38,166 bases of DNA. Origin: an uncultured Oxalobacter sp. Lineage in GTDB: Bacteria > Pseudomonadota > Gammaproteobacteria > Burkholderiales > Burkholderiaceae_D. The position numbers and the translations under genes are program-made. This document shows positions 23,341 through 31,729 of this stretch, piece by piece. The notes beneath the pieces are model-generated. The model was not told where the DNA came from. It worked only from the letters and a program-made list of their open reading frames with translations, and did not search any database. The DNA lies in assembly GCA_905202055.1 (NCBI GenBank), contig CAJKQK010000014.1, forward strand, positions 1-38,166, written 5' to 3'. Every line of letters begins with the position of its first letter. Position 1 is the stretch's first letter.

Positions 23341-24675
23341 TTATTCGAGTTCAGGCTGGACGGTTTCAATGCTGATCTGTGCACTGCCAGCCGCCAGCTG
23401 GACTGAAACCGGCTTGCGAACAGGCAGTTGTGACGGAGACCGGATGACATGCCCGTTCCTGTCTGTAATGATGGCGTAGCCACGTTCAAGCGTCCGTTTC
23501 GCGCTCAGCAGTTCAAGCTGTTGCGCCAGCGACGATATTTCCTGTTTTTGCTGTTTTATCAGGTTATCAATTCCTGTTTTCATCTGCCGCGAGCAGGTTT
23601 TTAGCTGTAAACGGTAAGGCACGGTATCCGGCAATTGTGCTTTCAGTCGGGTACCCAGATGGTTAAGCCGGTAATGTGTAGATGCCAGTATCGAATCGTT
23701 TGTATGAGTCAGTTTGGCGGCAAGTGATTGCAGACGGATTTTTTCACGTTCGATATAAGACGATGGGCTGATGAGCCTGCGGGCCAGCAAATCGGTATGC
23801 TGGGAAGCGTTTCGCAAAAGCCGTTCCATTGCCGTTTGCAGATGGGCTGCCAGTGTTTCCAGATTGTCCATCCAGTCCTGATATGCTCTGGACGCCATTT
23901 CAGCGGCACCGGTCGGCGTCGGTGCGCGAACGTCCGCAGCAAAGTCGGCTATGGTGAAATCCGTTTCGTGTCCGACTCCGGAGATCGTTGGAATGGTACA
24001 GGCGGCTATGGCGCGTGCGACGATTTCTTCATTGAAGCTCCATAAGTCCTCGATACTGCCACCACCACGGCAAATAAGCAGCACGTCGCATTCGGCGCGA
24101 GCCGAGGCCAGTGTAATGGCAGACGCTATTTTCCCTGCAGCGTCCTCGCCCTGAACCGGCGTGGGATACAAAATCACGTTGACGTGGGGAGCCCGTCGTG
24201 AAAGCGTGGTCAGAATATCCCGCAAGGCTGCTGCCTGTGGACTGGTGACGATTCCGATCGTACGCGCGAATACCGGCAAATTCCGTTTTCTTTCTTCATC
24301 AAACAGGCCTTCCGATCCCAGTTTTGCCTTCAAACGCAAAAAAGCTTCATACAAGTTCCCCAAGCCGGCATGTCTCATCGCCTCGACGTTCAGCTGGAAT
24401 TCGCCTCTTGCCGTATAAAGCGTAACGATTGCACGAACCTCGACTTTATCACCATCTTTCGGAATGAACCCGATCGATTGCGCTTTTCCGCGAAACATGA
24501 CGGATCTCACTTGTGCATTATTGTCTTTCAGCGTGAAATACCAATGACCAGAGGCGGCTTTCGTAAGGTTGGATATTTCACCTGAAACCCACAAGAGGGG
24601 AAAACTGTGTTCCAGTATTTTCGCCACCGTGCTATTGAGTTCCGATACGGTCAGGACAGGTGTGGGTTGATCCAT
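23341..24675 (-). CDS. xseA: Exodeoxyribonuclease VII large subunit
   Basis: The 444-residue protein has an N-terminal OB-fold (LTVSELNSTVAKILE, LWVSGEISNLTKAASGHWYF), the catalytic core with IGIVTSPQAAALRDIL, CRGGGSIEDLWSFNEE and GVGHETDFTIADFAAD, and a long coiled-coil C-terminal region. With the small subunit XseB it degrades single-stranded DNA in both directions. xseB is not in the window. The ATG at 24673-24675 fits the usual MDQPTPVLTVSELN start. Confidence 0.96.
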   Translation of the reverse strand: MDQPTPVLTVSELNSTVAKILEHSFPLLWVSGEISNLTKAASGHWYFTLKDNNAQVRSVMFRGKAQSIGFIPKDGDKVEVRAIVTLYTARGEFQLNVEAMRHAGLGNLYEAFLRLKAKLGSEGLFDEERKRNLPVFARTIGIVTSPQAAALRDILTTLSRRAPHVNVILYPTPVQGEDAAGKIASAITLASARAECDVLLICRGGGSIEDLWSFNEEIVARAIAACTIPTISGVGHETDFTIADFAADVRAPTPTGAAEMASRAYQDWMDNLETLAAHLQTAMERLLRNASQHTDLLARRLISPSSYIEREKIRLQSLAAKLTHTNDSILASTHYRLNHLGTRLKAQLPDTVPYRLQLKTCSRQMKTGIDNLIKQQKQEISSLAQQLELLSAKRTLERGYAIITDRNGHVIRSPSQLPVRKPVSVQLAAGSAQISIETVQPELE

Positions 24676-24803
24676 AGAGATGTTTTCAAAGAGCCGGCGA
24701 ATTAGGTGTAAGTGTAGTAATTCCTACTGAACAGGTAAGGAATTTAATGGTAACTAACTGAAGTATAAGTATTTTCTTTCAAAGAATAATCTAATTCACC
24801 GAT

Positions 24804-24845
24804 TTGTTCACAAAGTTATCCACAGAATGTGACCCTGTTGGATAA
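24804..24845. promoter_or_regulatory. DnaA-box cluster upstream of xseA
   Basis: A perfect consensus DnaA box TTATCCACA lies at 24816-24824. TTGTTCACA (two mismatches) lies 12 bases upstream at 24804-24812 in the same orientation, and TTATCCAAC (two mismatches) lies on the other strand at 24837-24845. An AT-rich stretch (about 24720-24800) adjoins. The setting may be a DnaA-responsive control site for xseA or a DnaA-titration site. Only one box is perfect and dnaA/dnaN are absent, so it is unlikely to be oriC. Confidence 0.45.
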
Positions 24846-24868
24846 CGCAACGAATGATGGTGGTGATT

Positions 24869-25441
24869 TTATTTTTTCTCTTCCGGTTTGATGGACCAGG
24901 CCGGATAAAATTTCTCGACAGCCGGACCGGCTGCATTCATGGTATGGCAGCCATCCATATGAAATGGCCTTTCTCCTTTTTTCTGGAAAGCGGCCTTGAC
25001 CCGTGCTTCTTCTTCCCCGAAAACGAAAACCTGCATCGCAACCGATGGGACGGCCTCTGCCAGTTCGTTCATGTGTGTACAACCGTTGATTCCGGCAAAC
25101 CGGTCTTTCAGTTCGTGACGGAAATGATGCAGGATATTCAAACCGATCAGTTGCTTGTATCGGGAATGAATGGTTTCGCAGAAGCCTTCAAAAGGCACTT
25201 CATCGAAAACAACGATGGCATCCACGATGGTAGCCTGGGCATTGATGGTGAGACGCAGCCAGAAATCATGCAATGCCCGTTTTGCAGGGATGACAATCGA
25301 TGTCAGAAACAGATCATGCGTTTTGATGTCGGTGAAACGTGCGTCAATATCCCAGAGCTCATCGTCTCTATGGAAAAACTGAACCTGAATGTTTCTCGTG
25401 TGTTTTAAAACACGCGGGTTGGTCGGAGGTGGAAGTGGCAT
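24869..25441 (-). CDS. DUF2889 family protein of unknown function
   Basis: The 190-residue soluble protein has no signal peptide or membrane segment. It matches my memory of the DUF2889 family: an N-terminal beta-rich part (RNIQVQFFHRDDELWDIDAR, then FDEVPFEGFCETI) and a C-terminal part with the conserved GCTHMNEL and CHTMNAAGPAVEKFYPAW. The Cys-His and Cys-His pairs suggest metal binding, but this is inference. Genes of this family are frequent in Burkholderiales and no biochemical role is known to me. The ATG at 25441 faces away from recA. Confidence 0.75.
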   Translation of the reverse strand: MPLPPPTNPRVLKHTRNIQVQFFHRDDELWDIDARFTDIKTHDLFLTSIVIPAKRALHDFWLRLTINAQATIVDAIVVFDEVPFEGFCETIHSRYKQLIGLNILHHFRHELKDRFAGINGCTHMNELAEAVPSVAMQVFVFGEEEARVKAAFQKKGERPFHMDGCHTMNAAGPAVEKFYPAWSIKPEEKK

Positions 25442-25536
25442 AGGTACCTGTTCTTGGTGTACAGTTTACCGATAAGGCAAAACAGCTGCCAACACTCATG
25501 CAGATCAACAACCGTTTGTCCCATGGTGTTAGCGTT

Positions 25537-25542
25537 ATTATA
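25537..25542 (-). promoter_or_regulatory. Candidate -10 box for the DUF2889 gene
   Basis: Read on the minus strand this is a perfect TATAAT, about 95 bases upstream of the DUF2889 start. The -35 region 17 bases further (TTTTAA) is poor, so the assignment is tentative. The spacer 25442-25692 is shared with divergent recA. Confidence 0.35.
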
Positions 25543-25628
25543 GCCAAATTGCCCTTCGATTAAAAGAATCGGGCTGGATAATAATTTTGACGATATCGGT
25601 AAAATATTAAATTATTTTCTCAAAAATA

Positions 25629-25644
25629 CTGTTAATATATACAG
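25629..25644. promoter_or_regulatory. LexA operator (SOS box) of recA
   Basis: The 16-base site CTG-N10-CAG (CTGTTAATATATACAG) fits the proteobacterial LexA consensus closely, with an alternating AT core. It lies 48 bases before the recA start. A TTGACG at 25587-25592 with AATTAT at 25610-25615 (spacing 17) is a possible promoter just upstream, which would place the operator over the transcription start. It implies SOS induction of recA and probably of recX by read-through. Confidence 0.88.
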
Positions 25645-25692
25645 CAACATGATTTTGAATTTTTTCTGCGCTATTTAAATTGAAAGAATCTT

Positions 25693-26754
25693 ATGGACGA
25701 TAATAAAAACGCATCCAATCAGGAGAAAAACAAGGCACTCGCAGCTGCGTTGGCTCAAATTGAAAAGCAATTCGGCAAAGGTTCCGTTATGCGGATGGCG
25801 CCCGGCGTTGTTGTGGAAGAAATTCCTTCTGTTTCGACGGGTTCTCTGGGACTGGACATCGCCCTGGGTGTTGGCGGTTTGCCTAGAGGCAGAGTTATCG
25901 AAATTTATGGCCCTGAATCGTCCGGGAAAACAACCCTGACCTTGCAGGTTATCGCAGAAATGCAGAAACTGGGTGGAACCTGTGCTTTCATTGACGCCGA
26001 ACATGCTCTCGACGTGGGTTATGCACAGAAACTGGGCGTCCGCTTGCAGGATTTGCTGATTTCCCAGCCGGATACCGGTGAGCAGGCCCTTGAAATTACG
26101 GATGCGCTGGTTCGTTCCGGAGGTGTCGATCTGATCGTTATCGATTCAGTCGCCGCATTGACGCCGAAAGCCGAAATCGAAGGCGATATGGGGGATTCGC
26201 TGCCGGGTCTGCAGGCGCGTTTGATGTCACAGGCATTGCGCAAATTGACAGGCAGTATCAACAAAACCAATACCTCCGTTATTTTCATTAACCAGATCCG
26301 TATGAAAATCGGCGTCATGTTCGGCAATCCCGAAACGACGACGGGTGGGAATGCATTGAAATTCTATTCATCAGTCCGTCTGGACATTCGCCGTACCGGT
26401 TCCATCAAGTCAGGTGATGAAGTCATCGGCAGTGAAACCCGGGTCAAGGTTGTCAAGAACAAAACGGCACCTCCATTCAAGGAAGCATATTTCGACATCC
26501 TTTATGGTGAAGGCACGTCCCGTGAAGGGGAAATTCTAGATCTGGGCTCCGAAGCCAAGATTGTCGACAAGGCGGGGGCATGGTACAGCTACAATGGCGA
26601 GAAGATCGGGCAGGGCAAGGACAATGCACGCAACTACCTGCGCGCCAATCCGAAACTGGCCCGTGAAATCGAAAACAAGGTCCGAGCATCGTATGGCGTC
26701 CGGGAATTGCCTCCGATAAAAGATACGGAAGAAAGCGCCGTTGAGACAAAATGA
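25693..26754 (+). CDS. recA: Recombinase RecA
   Basis: The 353-residue protein has Walker A GPESSGKT (73-80), the Walker B region LIVIDSVAAL, loop L1 near DSLPGLQARLMSQALRKL and L2 with INQIRMKIGVMFGNPETTTG. RecA forms ATP-dependent filaments on single-stranded DNA for recombinational repair and stimulates LexA self-cleavage. The Shine-Dalgarno is weak (GAAAG). It is followed 51 bases later by recX. Confidence 0.98.
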   Translation: MDDNKNASNQEKNKALAAALAQIEKQFGKGSVMRMAPGVVVEEIPSVSTGSLGLDIALGVGGLPRGRVIEIYGPESSGKTTLTLQVIAEMQKLGGTCAFIDAEHALDVGYAQKLGVRLQDLLISQPDTGEQALEITDALVRSGGVDLIVIDSVAALTPKAEIEGDMGDSLPGLQARLMSQALRKLTGSINKTNTSVIFINQIRMKIGVMFGNPETTTGGNALKFYSSVRLDIRRTGSIKSGDEVIGSETRVKVVKNKTAPPFKEAYFDILYGEGTSREGEILDLGSEAKIVDKAGAWYSYNGEKIGQGKDNARNYLRANPKLAREIENKVRASYGVRELPPIKDTEESAVETK

Positions 26755-26805
26755 CCGGATATGTCCGTGAAGAGTCGTTTTTTGGGTAATCGGGAGTGAG
26801 AATCG

Positions 26806-27252
26806 ATGAAACCGAAAGCGACTCTGAAAGCGCGGGCATTGCGGTATTTGTCCATACGCGAATATAGCCCGAAAGAGCTTGCAAGAAAATTATCGCCTTA
26901 TGTGGAAGAAGGGGATGATCTGGCCGCGCTGATGGAGTGGTTGCAAAAGCAGGGATTTCTTTCCGAAGAACGTTTTGCCGAAGCTTTTGTCAGGCGGCGT
27001 TGCTCGCGTTATGGCAGCGGGCGTGTCCTGCGCGAACTGGAAATGCATGGCGTGGATGAAAAAACGCTGGACGAAGCAAAAAGCGTGATGTCTGAAAATG
27101 AGTTTGACAGGGCGCTCGGTATCTGGCGAAAAAAATTTGGCAGCAAACCTGTTGATGCTTCGGAAAAAGCGAAACAGATCCGTTTTCTGACGCAGAGGGG
27201 ATTTTCCGGCGATATCGTTCGCCGTGTCCTGAATTGCGAAGAACATGACTAG
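26806..27252 (+). CDS. recX: RecA regulatory protein RecX
   Basis: This is a 148-residue helical protein built of three-helix repeats: LKARALRYLSIREYSPKELA, then LQKQGFLSEERFAEAFVRRR and GRVLRELEMHGVDE, with a C-terminal FLTQRGFSGDIVRRVL. RecX binds inside the RecA filament groove and limits RecA activity. GGGAG precedes the ATG. Its position after recA is the standard one. Confidence 0.93.
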   Translation: MKPKATLKARALRYLSIREYSPKELARKLSPYVEEGDDLAALMEWLQKQGFLSEERFAEAFVRRRCSRYGSGRVLRELEMHGVDEKTLDEAKSVMSENEFDRALGIWRKKFGSKPVDASEKAKQIRFLTQRGFSGDIVRRVLNCEEHD

Positions 27253-27273
27253 CGTTCTTCCCTTTTCGTTTTT
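27238..27273 (+). terminator. Probable terminator overlapping the recX stop
   Basis: GAAGAAC (27238-27244) pairs with GTTCTTC (27254-27260) around a nine-base loop that includes the TAG stop, and is followed by a T-rich stretch (CCTTTTCGTTTTT). The stem is short and the T-tract interrupted, so strength is uncertain. lgt ends just beyond on the other strand. Confidence 0.5.
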
Positions 27274-27276
27274 ATG

Positions 27277-28089
27277 TTACCGGAAAATTTTCTTTTTTGC
27301 CGTGTGCCGGATAATCAGTACCCATACCACAAGGCCGAATACAATCATGGGAAGCGAAAGCATCTGCCCGGCAGAGATCGTTATGCCGAAGAAGCTTACT
27401 TCATAGTCCGGAACCCGAAAGTATTCAGTGAAGAATCTGGCGGAACCGTATAAAAATACATACATGGCGCTGACAGCTCCAAGAGGGCGTTTTTTGCGAG
27501 CATATAACCACAAAAGAATGAACATTAGCAATCCATCGACCAGCGCCTGATAGATAGGGGACGGATGGCGCGGCAACATGTCGACGTTCGGCCAGATCAT
27601 TGCCCAGGGTAAGGATGGATCGGCTAGGCGCCCCGGTAGTTCCCCGTTGATGAAGTTTCCGATACGGCCAGCAGCGTAACCGAGTGGTACCAGTGGTGAA
27701 ATGAAATCAAATGTTTCGACGAGATTTCTTTTTTTTCTGTAGCACCAGATCGAAATGGACGCAATAACACCGAGGAGACCTCCGTGATAAGACATGCCTC
27801 CATGCCAGACGGCAAAAATCTGAAGGGGGTGCGACAGAAAATATGCAGCATTGTAGAAAAAAACCTCGCCAAGCCTGCCGCCGATGATCACGCCCAAAAC
27901 ACCGTAAAACAACATATCTTCCAGGTCGGTTTTTTTCCAGCCTTCCTGTTCGATGTGCGGTTGTTTCAGGCGTACTCTGCCGAGCACAATAAATTGCACA
28001 AATGCAAACAGATACATGAGGCCGTACCAGTGTACAGGGAGTGGGCCGATTGAAAAAGCGACCGGATCGGGTAATGGATGTATGAGCAT
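27277..28089 (-). CDS. lgt: Prolipoprotein diacylglyceryl transferase
   Basis: This is a 270-residue inner-membrane enzyme with about seven hydrophobic segments. It moves diacylglycerol from phosphatidylglycerol to the lipobox cysteine of prolipoproteins such as LptM. Visible marks are LPVHWYGLMYL, GGRLGEVFFYN, the catalytic-region GGMSYHGGL and the signature RIGNFINGELPGR, then HPSPIYQAL. The position after GGRLG is Glu where I recall Tyr in many homologues. The ATG at 28089 is preferred over an in-frame TTG at 28098. It converges with recX and diverges from ilvD. Confidence 0.95.
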   Translation of the reverse strand: MLIHPLPDPVAFSIGPLPVHWYGLMYLFAFVQFIVLGRVRLKQPHIEQEGWKKTDLEDMLFYGVLGVIIGGRLGEVFFYNAAYFLSHPLQIFAVWHGGMSYHGGLLGVIASISIWCYRKKRNLVETFDFISPLVPLGYAAGRIGNFINGELPGRLADPSLPWAMIWPNVDMLPRHPSPIYQALVDGLLMFILLWLYARKKRPLGAVSAMYVFLYGSARFFTEYFRVPDYEVSFFGITISAGQMLSLPMIVFGLVVWVLIIRHTAKKKIFR

Positions 28090-28145
28090 AATTTTCAAGG
28101 GCGCATCGAAGAATGACGCCTGATCTGTTTCTCCAAGGTGGCAAT

Positions 28146-28173
28146 TGTGTCACATGTTTTTTTATATGACACA
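28146..28173. promoter_or_regulatory. Inverted repeat in the lgt/ilvD divergent region
   Basis: TGTGTCA (28146-28152) and TGACACA (28167-28173) form a perfect seven-base dyad with a 14-base AT-rich centre that contains seven T residues. It lies in the 210-base space between divergent lgt and ilvD. It could be an operator for either gene. No regulator consensus is recognised, and no leader peptide rich in Ile, Val or Leu codons is visible before ilvD. Confidence 0.35.
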
Positions 28174-28299
28174 GCTGTAGAACAAATAAAGTGCGAGTTT
28201 AACGCTATTGTTTGTAGGGTGCACGTTTAATAAAGATGTTTCATTTTGCATTTCGTGTCAAAATATTCCGTTATCGCAAAAATAAACTGGAGATTTCAA

Positions 28300-30156
28300 A
28301 TGCCTCAATATCGTTCCTGGACTTCCACTCATGGAAGGAATATGGCAGGGGCGCGTGCGCTCTGGCGTGCAACCGGTGTGAAAGATGGCGATTTCGACAA
28401 GCCGATTATCGCTGTCGTCAATTCCTTTACCCAGTTCGTTCCCGGTCATGTCCATCTTAAAGATCTCGGTCAGATGGTGGCGCGTGAAATTGAAGCGGCG
28501 GGCGGTATTGCCAAAGAATTCAACACGATTGCCGTAGATGACGGTATTGCTATGGGTCACGGCGGTATGCTGTATTCGCTGCCATCCCGGGAATTGATTG
28601 CCGATTCCGTTGAATATATGGTGAACGCCCATTGTGCCGATGCAATGGTGTGTATTTCCAACTGCGACAAAATCACTCCGGGAATGTTGATGGCCGCCAT
28701 GCGTCTGAATATTCCAAGCATTTTCGTGTCCGGCGGTCCGATGGAAGCGGGCAAGATTCTGGGTGCTTTCCATGGACAGAGCGACAAGAAAGTCATCAAG
28801 GTCGATTTGATCGATACCATGATTCAGGCAGGTAATCCGAATATCACCGATGAACAGGTGGCGGACTATGAACGGTCGGCCTGCCCGACTTGCGGTTCCT
28901 GTTCAGGTATGTTTACCGCCAATTCGATGAACTGTCTGACGGAAGCGCTGGGTATGTCGCTTCCCGGAAACGGCACCTTGCTGGCAACGCATGCCGACCG
29001 CAAGGAATTGTTTTTGAAAGCGGGCAGAACGATCGTCGAAATCACCAAACGTTACTATGAACAGAACGATGATTCCGTTTTGCCGAGAAGTATTGTGACC
29101 AAGGCCGCACTTGAAAATGCGATGGCTCTCGACGTTGCCATGGGTGGTTCGACCAATACGGTTTTGCATTTGCTGGCGGTGGCCAATGAAGGTGAAGTGC
29201 CTTTCGTGATGGCTGACATCGATCAGGTATCGCGCCGTGTACCCTGTGTTTGCAAGGTATCGCCGGCTACCCATGATTATTTCGTCGAAGACGTTCATCG
29301 TGCGGGCGGCATTCTAGGCATTATGGCTGAATTGAATCGGGCCGGTCTGATCGATCCGAATACCTCGACGGTTCACAGCAAAACATTGGGCGATGCGATC
29401 AAACAGTACGATGTCATGACGACATCCGATGAAAATGTCAAAACTTTCTATAAGGCAGCTCCGGGCGGTGTCAGAACTGTTCAGGCATTCTCCCAGAATT
29501 CCCGTTTTAAGGAACTGGATACGGATCGCGTTTCCGGTTGTATTCGCGACAAGGCTCATGCCTATTCGCAGGATGGCGGTCTTGCCGTGCTTTACGGCAA
29601 TATCGCTGAAAAGGGGAGTATCGTCAAAACGGCAGGTGTCGATTCCAGTATTCTGAAATTCACCGGCAAGGCACGGATTTTCGAAAGCCAGGAAGATGCC
29701 GTTGACGCGATTTTGGGCGACAAGGTACATGCAGGCGACGTCATCATCATTCGTTACGAAGGCCCTAAAGGCGGTCCGGGCATGCAGGAAATGCTGTATC
29801 CGACGTCGTATATCAAGTCCAAGGGACTGGGCACGTCTTGCGCCCTGTTTACGGATGGCCGTTTTTCCGGTGGTTCGTCCGGTCTTGTGATCGGCCATGC
29901 TTCCCCTGAAGCGGCTTCCGGTGGCGCCATCGGCCTGATCGAGGAAGGCGATATGATCGATATTGATATCCCGGCACGCAGCATTCAGTTGAGAGTGTCC
30001 GATGACGAATTGAAAGCCCGTCGCCAGAAAATGGAAGCCAGAGGTGCCGATGCATGGAAGCCGGTCAACCGTGACCGTCAGGTTTCCAGAGCATTGAAAG
30101 CTTACGCGGCGACGGCTGCTTCGGCTGACCGTGGCGCGGTAAGGGATATTTCCTGA
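28300..30156 (+). CDS. ilvD: Dihydroxy-acid dehydratase
   Basis: The 618-residue protein starts MPQYRSWTSTHGRNMAGARA; CTGGAG at 28287-28292 decides this start over an upstream in-frame ATG at 28246. Iron-sulfur cysteines are C122 in SNCDKITPGM and the group C195, C198 and C201 in CPTCGSCSGMFTANSM. It dehydrates dihydroxy-isovalerate and dihydroxy-methylvalerate in valine and isoleucine synthesis, with a [4Fe-4S] or [2Fe-2S] cluster depending on family member. The other ilv genes are not in the window. A terminator follows directly. Confidence 0.97.
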   Translation: MPQYRSWTSTHGRNMAGARALWRATGVKDGDFDKPIIAVVNSFTQFVPGHVHLKDLGQMVAREIEAAGGIAKEFNTIAVDDGIAMGHGGMLYSLPSRELIADSVEYMVNAHCADAMVCISNCDKITPGMLMAAMRLNIPSIFVSGGPMEAGKILGAFHGQSDKKVIKVDLIDTMIQAGNPNITDEQVADYERSACPTCGSCSGMFTANSMNCLTEALGMSLPGNGTLLATHADRKELFLKAGRTIVEITKRYYEQNDDSVLPRSIVTKAALENAMALDVAMGGSTNTVLHLLAVANEGEVPFVMADIDQVSRRVPCVCKVSPATHDYFVEDVHRAGGILGIMAELNRAGLIDPNTSTVHSKTLGDAIKQYDVMTTSDENVKTFYKAAPGGVRTVQAFSQNSRFKELDTDRVSGCIRDKAHAYSQDGGLAVLYGNIAEKGSIVKTAGVDSSILKFTGKARIFESQEDAVDAILGDKVHAGDVIIIRYEGPKGGPGMQEMLYPTSYIKSKGLGTSCALFTDGRFSGGSSGLVIGHASPEAASGGAIGLIEEGDMIDIDIPARSIQLRVSDDELKARRQKMEARGADAWKPVNRDRQVSRALKAYAATAASADRGAVRDIS

Positions 30157-30174
30157 TTTATCTCAATTAAATGA

Positions 30175-30204
30175 AAATCCCCGCGAGTCTGCGGGGATTT
30201 TTTT
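30175..30204 (+). terminator. Intrinsic terminator of ilvD
   Basis: AAATCCCCGC (30175-30184) pairs perfectly with GCGGGGATTT (30191-30200) around GAGTCT, and the stem continues into seven T residues (30198-30204). Confidence 0.93.
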
Positions 30205-30251
30205 ATCAGGCTTTATTTTTGACGGGTTTCGTTGTTTGGGGCAGCTTGTTC

Positions 30252-30257
30252 TATAAT
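30252..30257 (+). promoter_or_regulatory. Candidate -10 box of the argH promoter
   Basis: A perfect TATAAT lies 25 bases before the argH start and after the ilvD terminator. No good -35 occurs at 16-18 bases; TTGACG at 30219-30224 is 27 bases away, too far for a normal pair. Confidence 0.45.
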
Positions 30258-30282
30258 CCTGCCTATTCAACAGGATTTTATT

Positions 30283-31680
30283 ATGAGCGATCAATCTTCA
30301 ACAAAAAGCGATGTATGGTCCGGGCGGTTTTCCGAACCGGTGGACGAACTGGTCCAACGTTATACGGCGTCAGTGACATTCGACAAGCGAATGGCCGCTT
30401 TCGATATTCAGGGCTCCCTTGCCCATGCTGAAATGCTATGTGCACAGAAAATCATCAGTCCGCAGGATCTTGCCGATATCATGCGCGGCCTGAAACAGAT
30501 TTCCGAAGAAATCGCGGATGGCCGCTTCGACTGGCAAATCGCACTGGAAGACGTTCATATGAATATCGAGCGTCGTCTGACCGATTTGATCGGGGATGCC
30601 GGAAAGCGTCTGCATACCGGCCGTTCCAGAAACGATCAGGTAGCGACCGATATCCGTCTGTACCTGCGCAGTGCCATCGACGATATCGATCATTTATTGC
30701 ACCGTCTGTGTGAATCATTGCTTAATCTGGCAGAAAAGCATTTCGACACGATTTTGCCCGGTTTCACGCATATGCAGGTAGCGCAGCCCGTCACCTTCGG
30801 CCACCATCTGCTGGCTTATGCTGAAATGTTCAACCGGGACATCGAACGTTTGCGGGATTGCAGAAAGCGTGTCAACCGTCTTCCTCTCGGCGCTGCTGCG
30901 CTGGCTGGCACGACGTTTCCGATCGACCGTGAAAGAGTGGCGAAAACGCTGGAATTCGAAGAAGTGTGCCGCAATTCGCTGGACGCGGTTTCCGACAGGG
31001 ATTTCGCAATCGAATTCTGCGCCGATGCTGCCCTGATCATGACGCATATTTCGAGAATGTCTGAAGAGCTGATTATATGGATGAGCCCGAGAGTCGGTTT
31101 TATCGATATTGCAGACCGTTTCTGTACCGGTTCCTCGATCATGCCCCAGAAGAAAAATCCGGATGTTCCGGAACTGGCGAGAGGAAAAACCGGTCGTGTT
31201 AACGGTCATCTGATAGGGCTGCTGATGCTGATGAAAGGCCAGCCGCTGGCGTATAACAAGGACAATCAGGAAGACAAGGAACCGCTTTTCGATACCGTGG
31301 ATACGGTATCCGATACCTTGCGTATTTTTGCGGATATGGTCAGCGCGATCACGGTCAAACCGGAAATGATGCGTCAGGCGGCGTTTCAGGGGTATGCGAC
31401 GGCAACCGATCTGGCCGATTATCTGGTCAAAAAAGGTTTGCCTTTCCGTGATGCGCATGAAGCGGTTGCGAGAGCAGTCCGTTTCTGCGTAGAAAAGGGC
31501 TGTGATTTGAGTGAAATGAGACTGGATCAAATGAGGGAATTCTCGACTCTGATCGAATCGGATGTCATGGAGATCCTGACACTCGAAGGATCGGTCAAGG
31601 CACGGGATCACATCGGGGGAACGGCGCCTGCACAGGTCAAAAATGCCATCGCCCATATGAGAGACCGGCTAGGGTTATAA
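30283..31680 (+). CDS. argH: Argininosuccinate lyase
   Basis: The 465-residue enzyme of the fumarase/aspartase superfamily cleaves argininosuccinate to arginine and fumarate. The superfamily signature GSSIMPQKKNPD is at 283-294, with HTGRSRNDQVATDIRLYLR near 111-129 and the catalytic-region GFTHMQVAQPVTFGHH near 160-175. AGGA (30272-30275) supports the ATG at 30283 over an in-frame ATG at 30232. It begins a plus-strand series that runs to hppA. Confidence 0.97.
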   Translation: MSDQSSTKSDVWSGRFSEPVDELVQRYTASVTFDKRMAAFDIQGSLAHAEMLCAQKIISPQDLADIMRGLKQISEEIADGRFDWQIALEDVHMNIERRLTDLIGDAGKRLHTGRSRNDQVATDIRLYLRSAIDDIDHLLHRLCESLLNLAEKHFDTILPGFTHMQVAQPVTFGHHLLAYAEMFNRDIERLRDCRKRVNRLPLGAAALAGTTFPIDRERVAKTLEFEEVCRNSLDAVSDRDFAIEFCADAALIMTHISRMSEELIIWMSPRVGFIDIADRFCTGSSIMPQKKNPDVPELARGKTGRVNGHLIGLLMLMKGQPLAYNKDNQEDKEPLFDTVDTVSDTLRIFADMVSAITVKPEMMRQAAFQGYATATDLADYLVKKGLPFRDAHEAVARAVRFCVEKGCDLSEMRLDQMREFSTLIESDVMEILTLEGSVKARDHIGGTAPAQVKNAIAHMRDRLGL

Positions 31681-31729
31681 GAAGCAGGCTGACTGATAAA
31701 CAAGTTTCGATTTTCGTCTGGAGGCTTTT

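Noticed and set aside
24720..24845. Chromosomal origin of replication
   Set aside because: Only one perfect DnaA box is present, and no dnaA, dnaN, gidA/mnmG or rpmH gene is nearby; kept only as a possible DnaA-binding site.
25400..25413. GTGTTTTAAAACAC palindrome as a regulatory site
   Set aside because: It lies inside the DUF2889 coding sequence and is explained by ordinary codons (Val-Leu-Lys-His region).
30219..30257. TTGACG / TATAAT as a complete argH promoter
   Set aside because: The spacing is 27 bases, far beyond the 16-18 expected, so only the -10 is listed as a candidate.
30715..31656. Open frame of 313 codons on the minus strand opposite argH
   Set aside because: It is antisense to argH, which has all its signatures; composition is that of a shadow frame.
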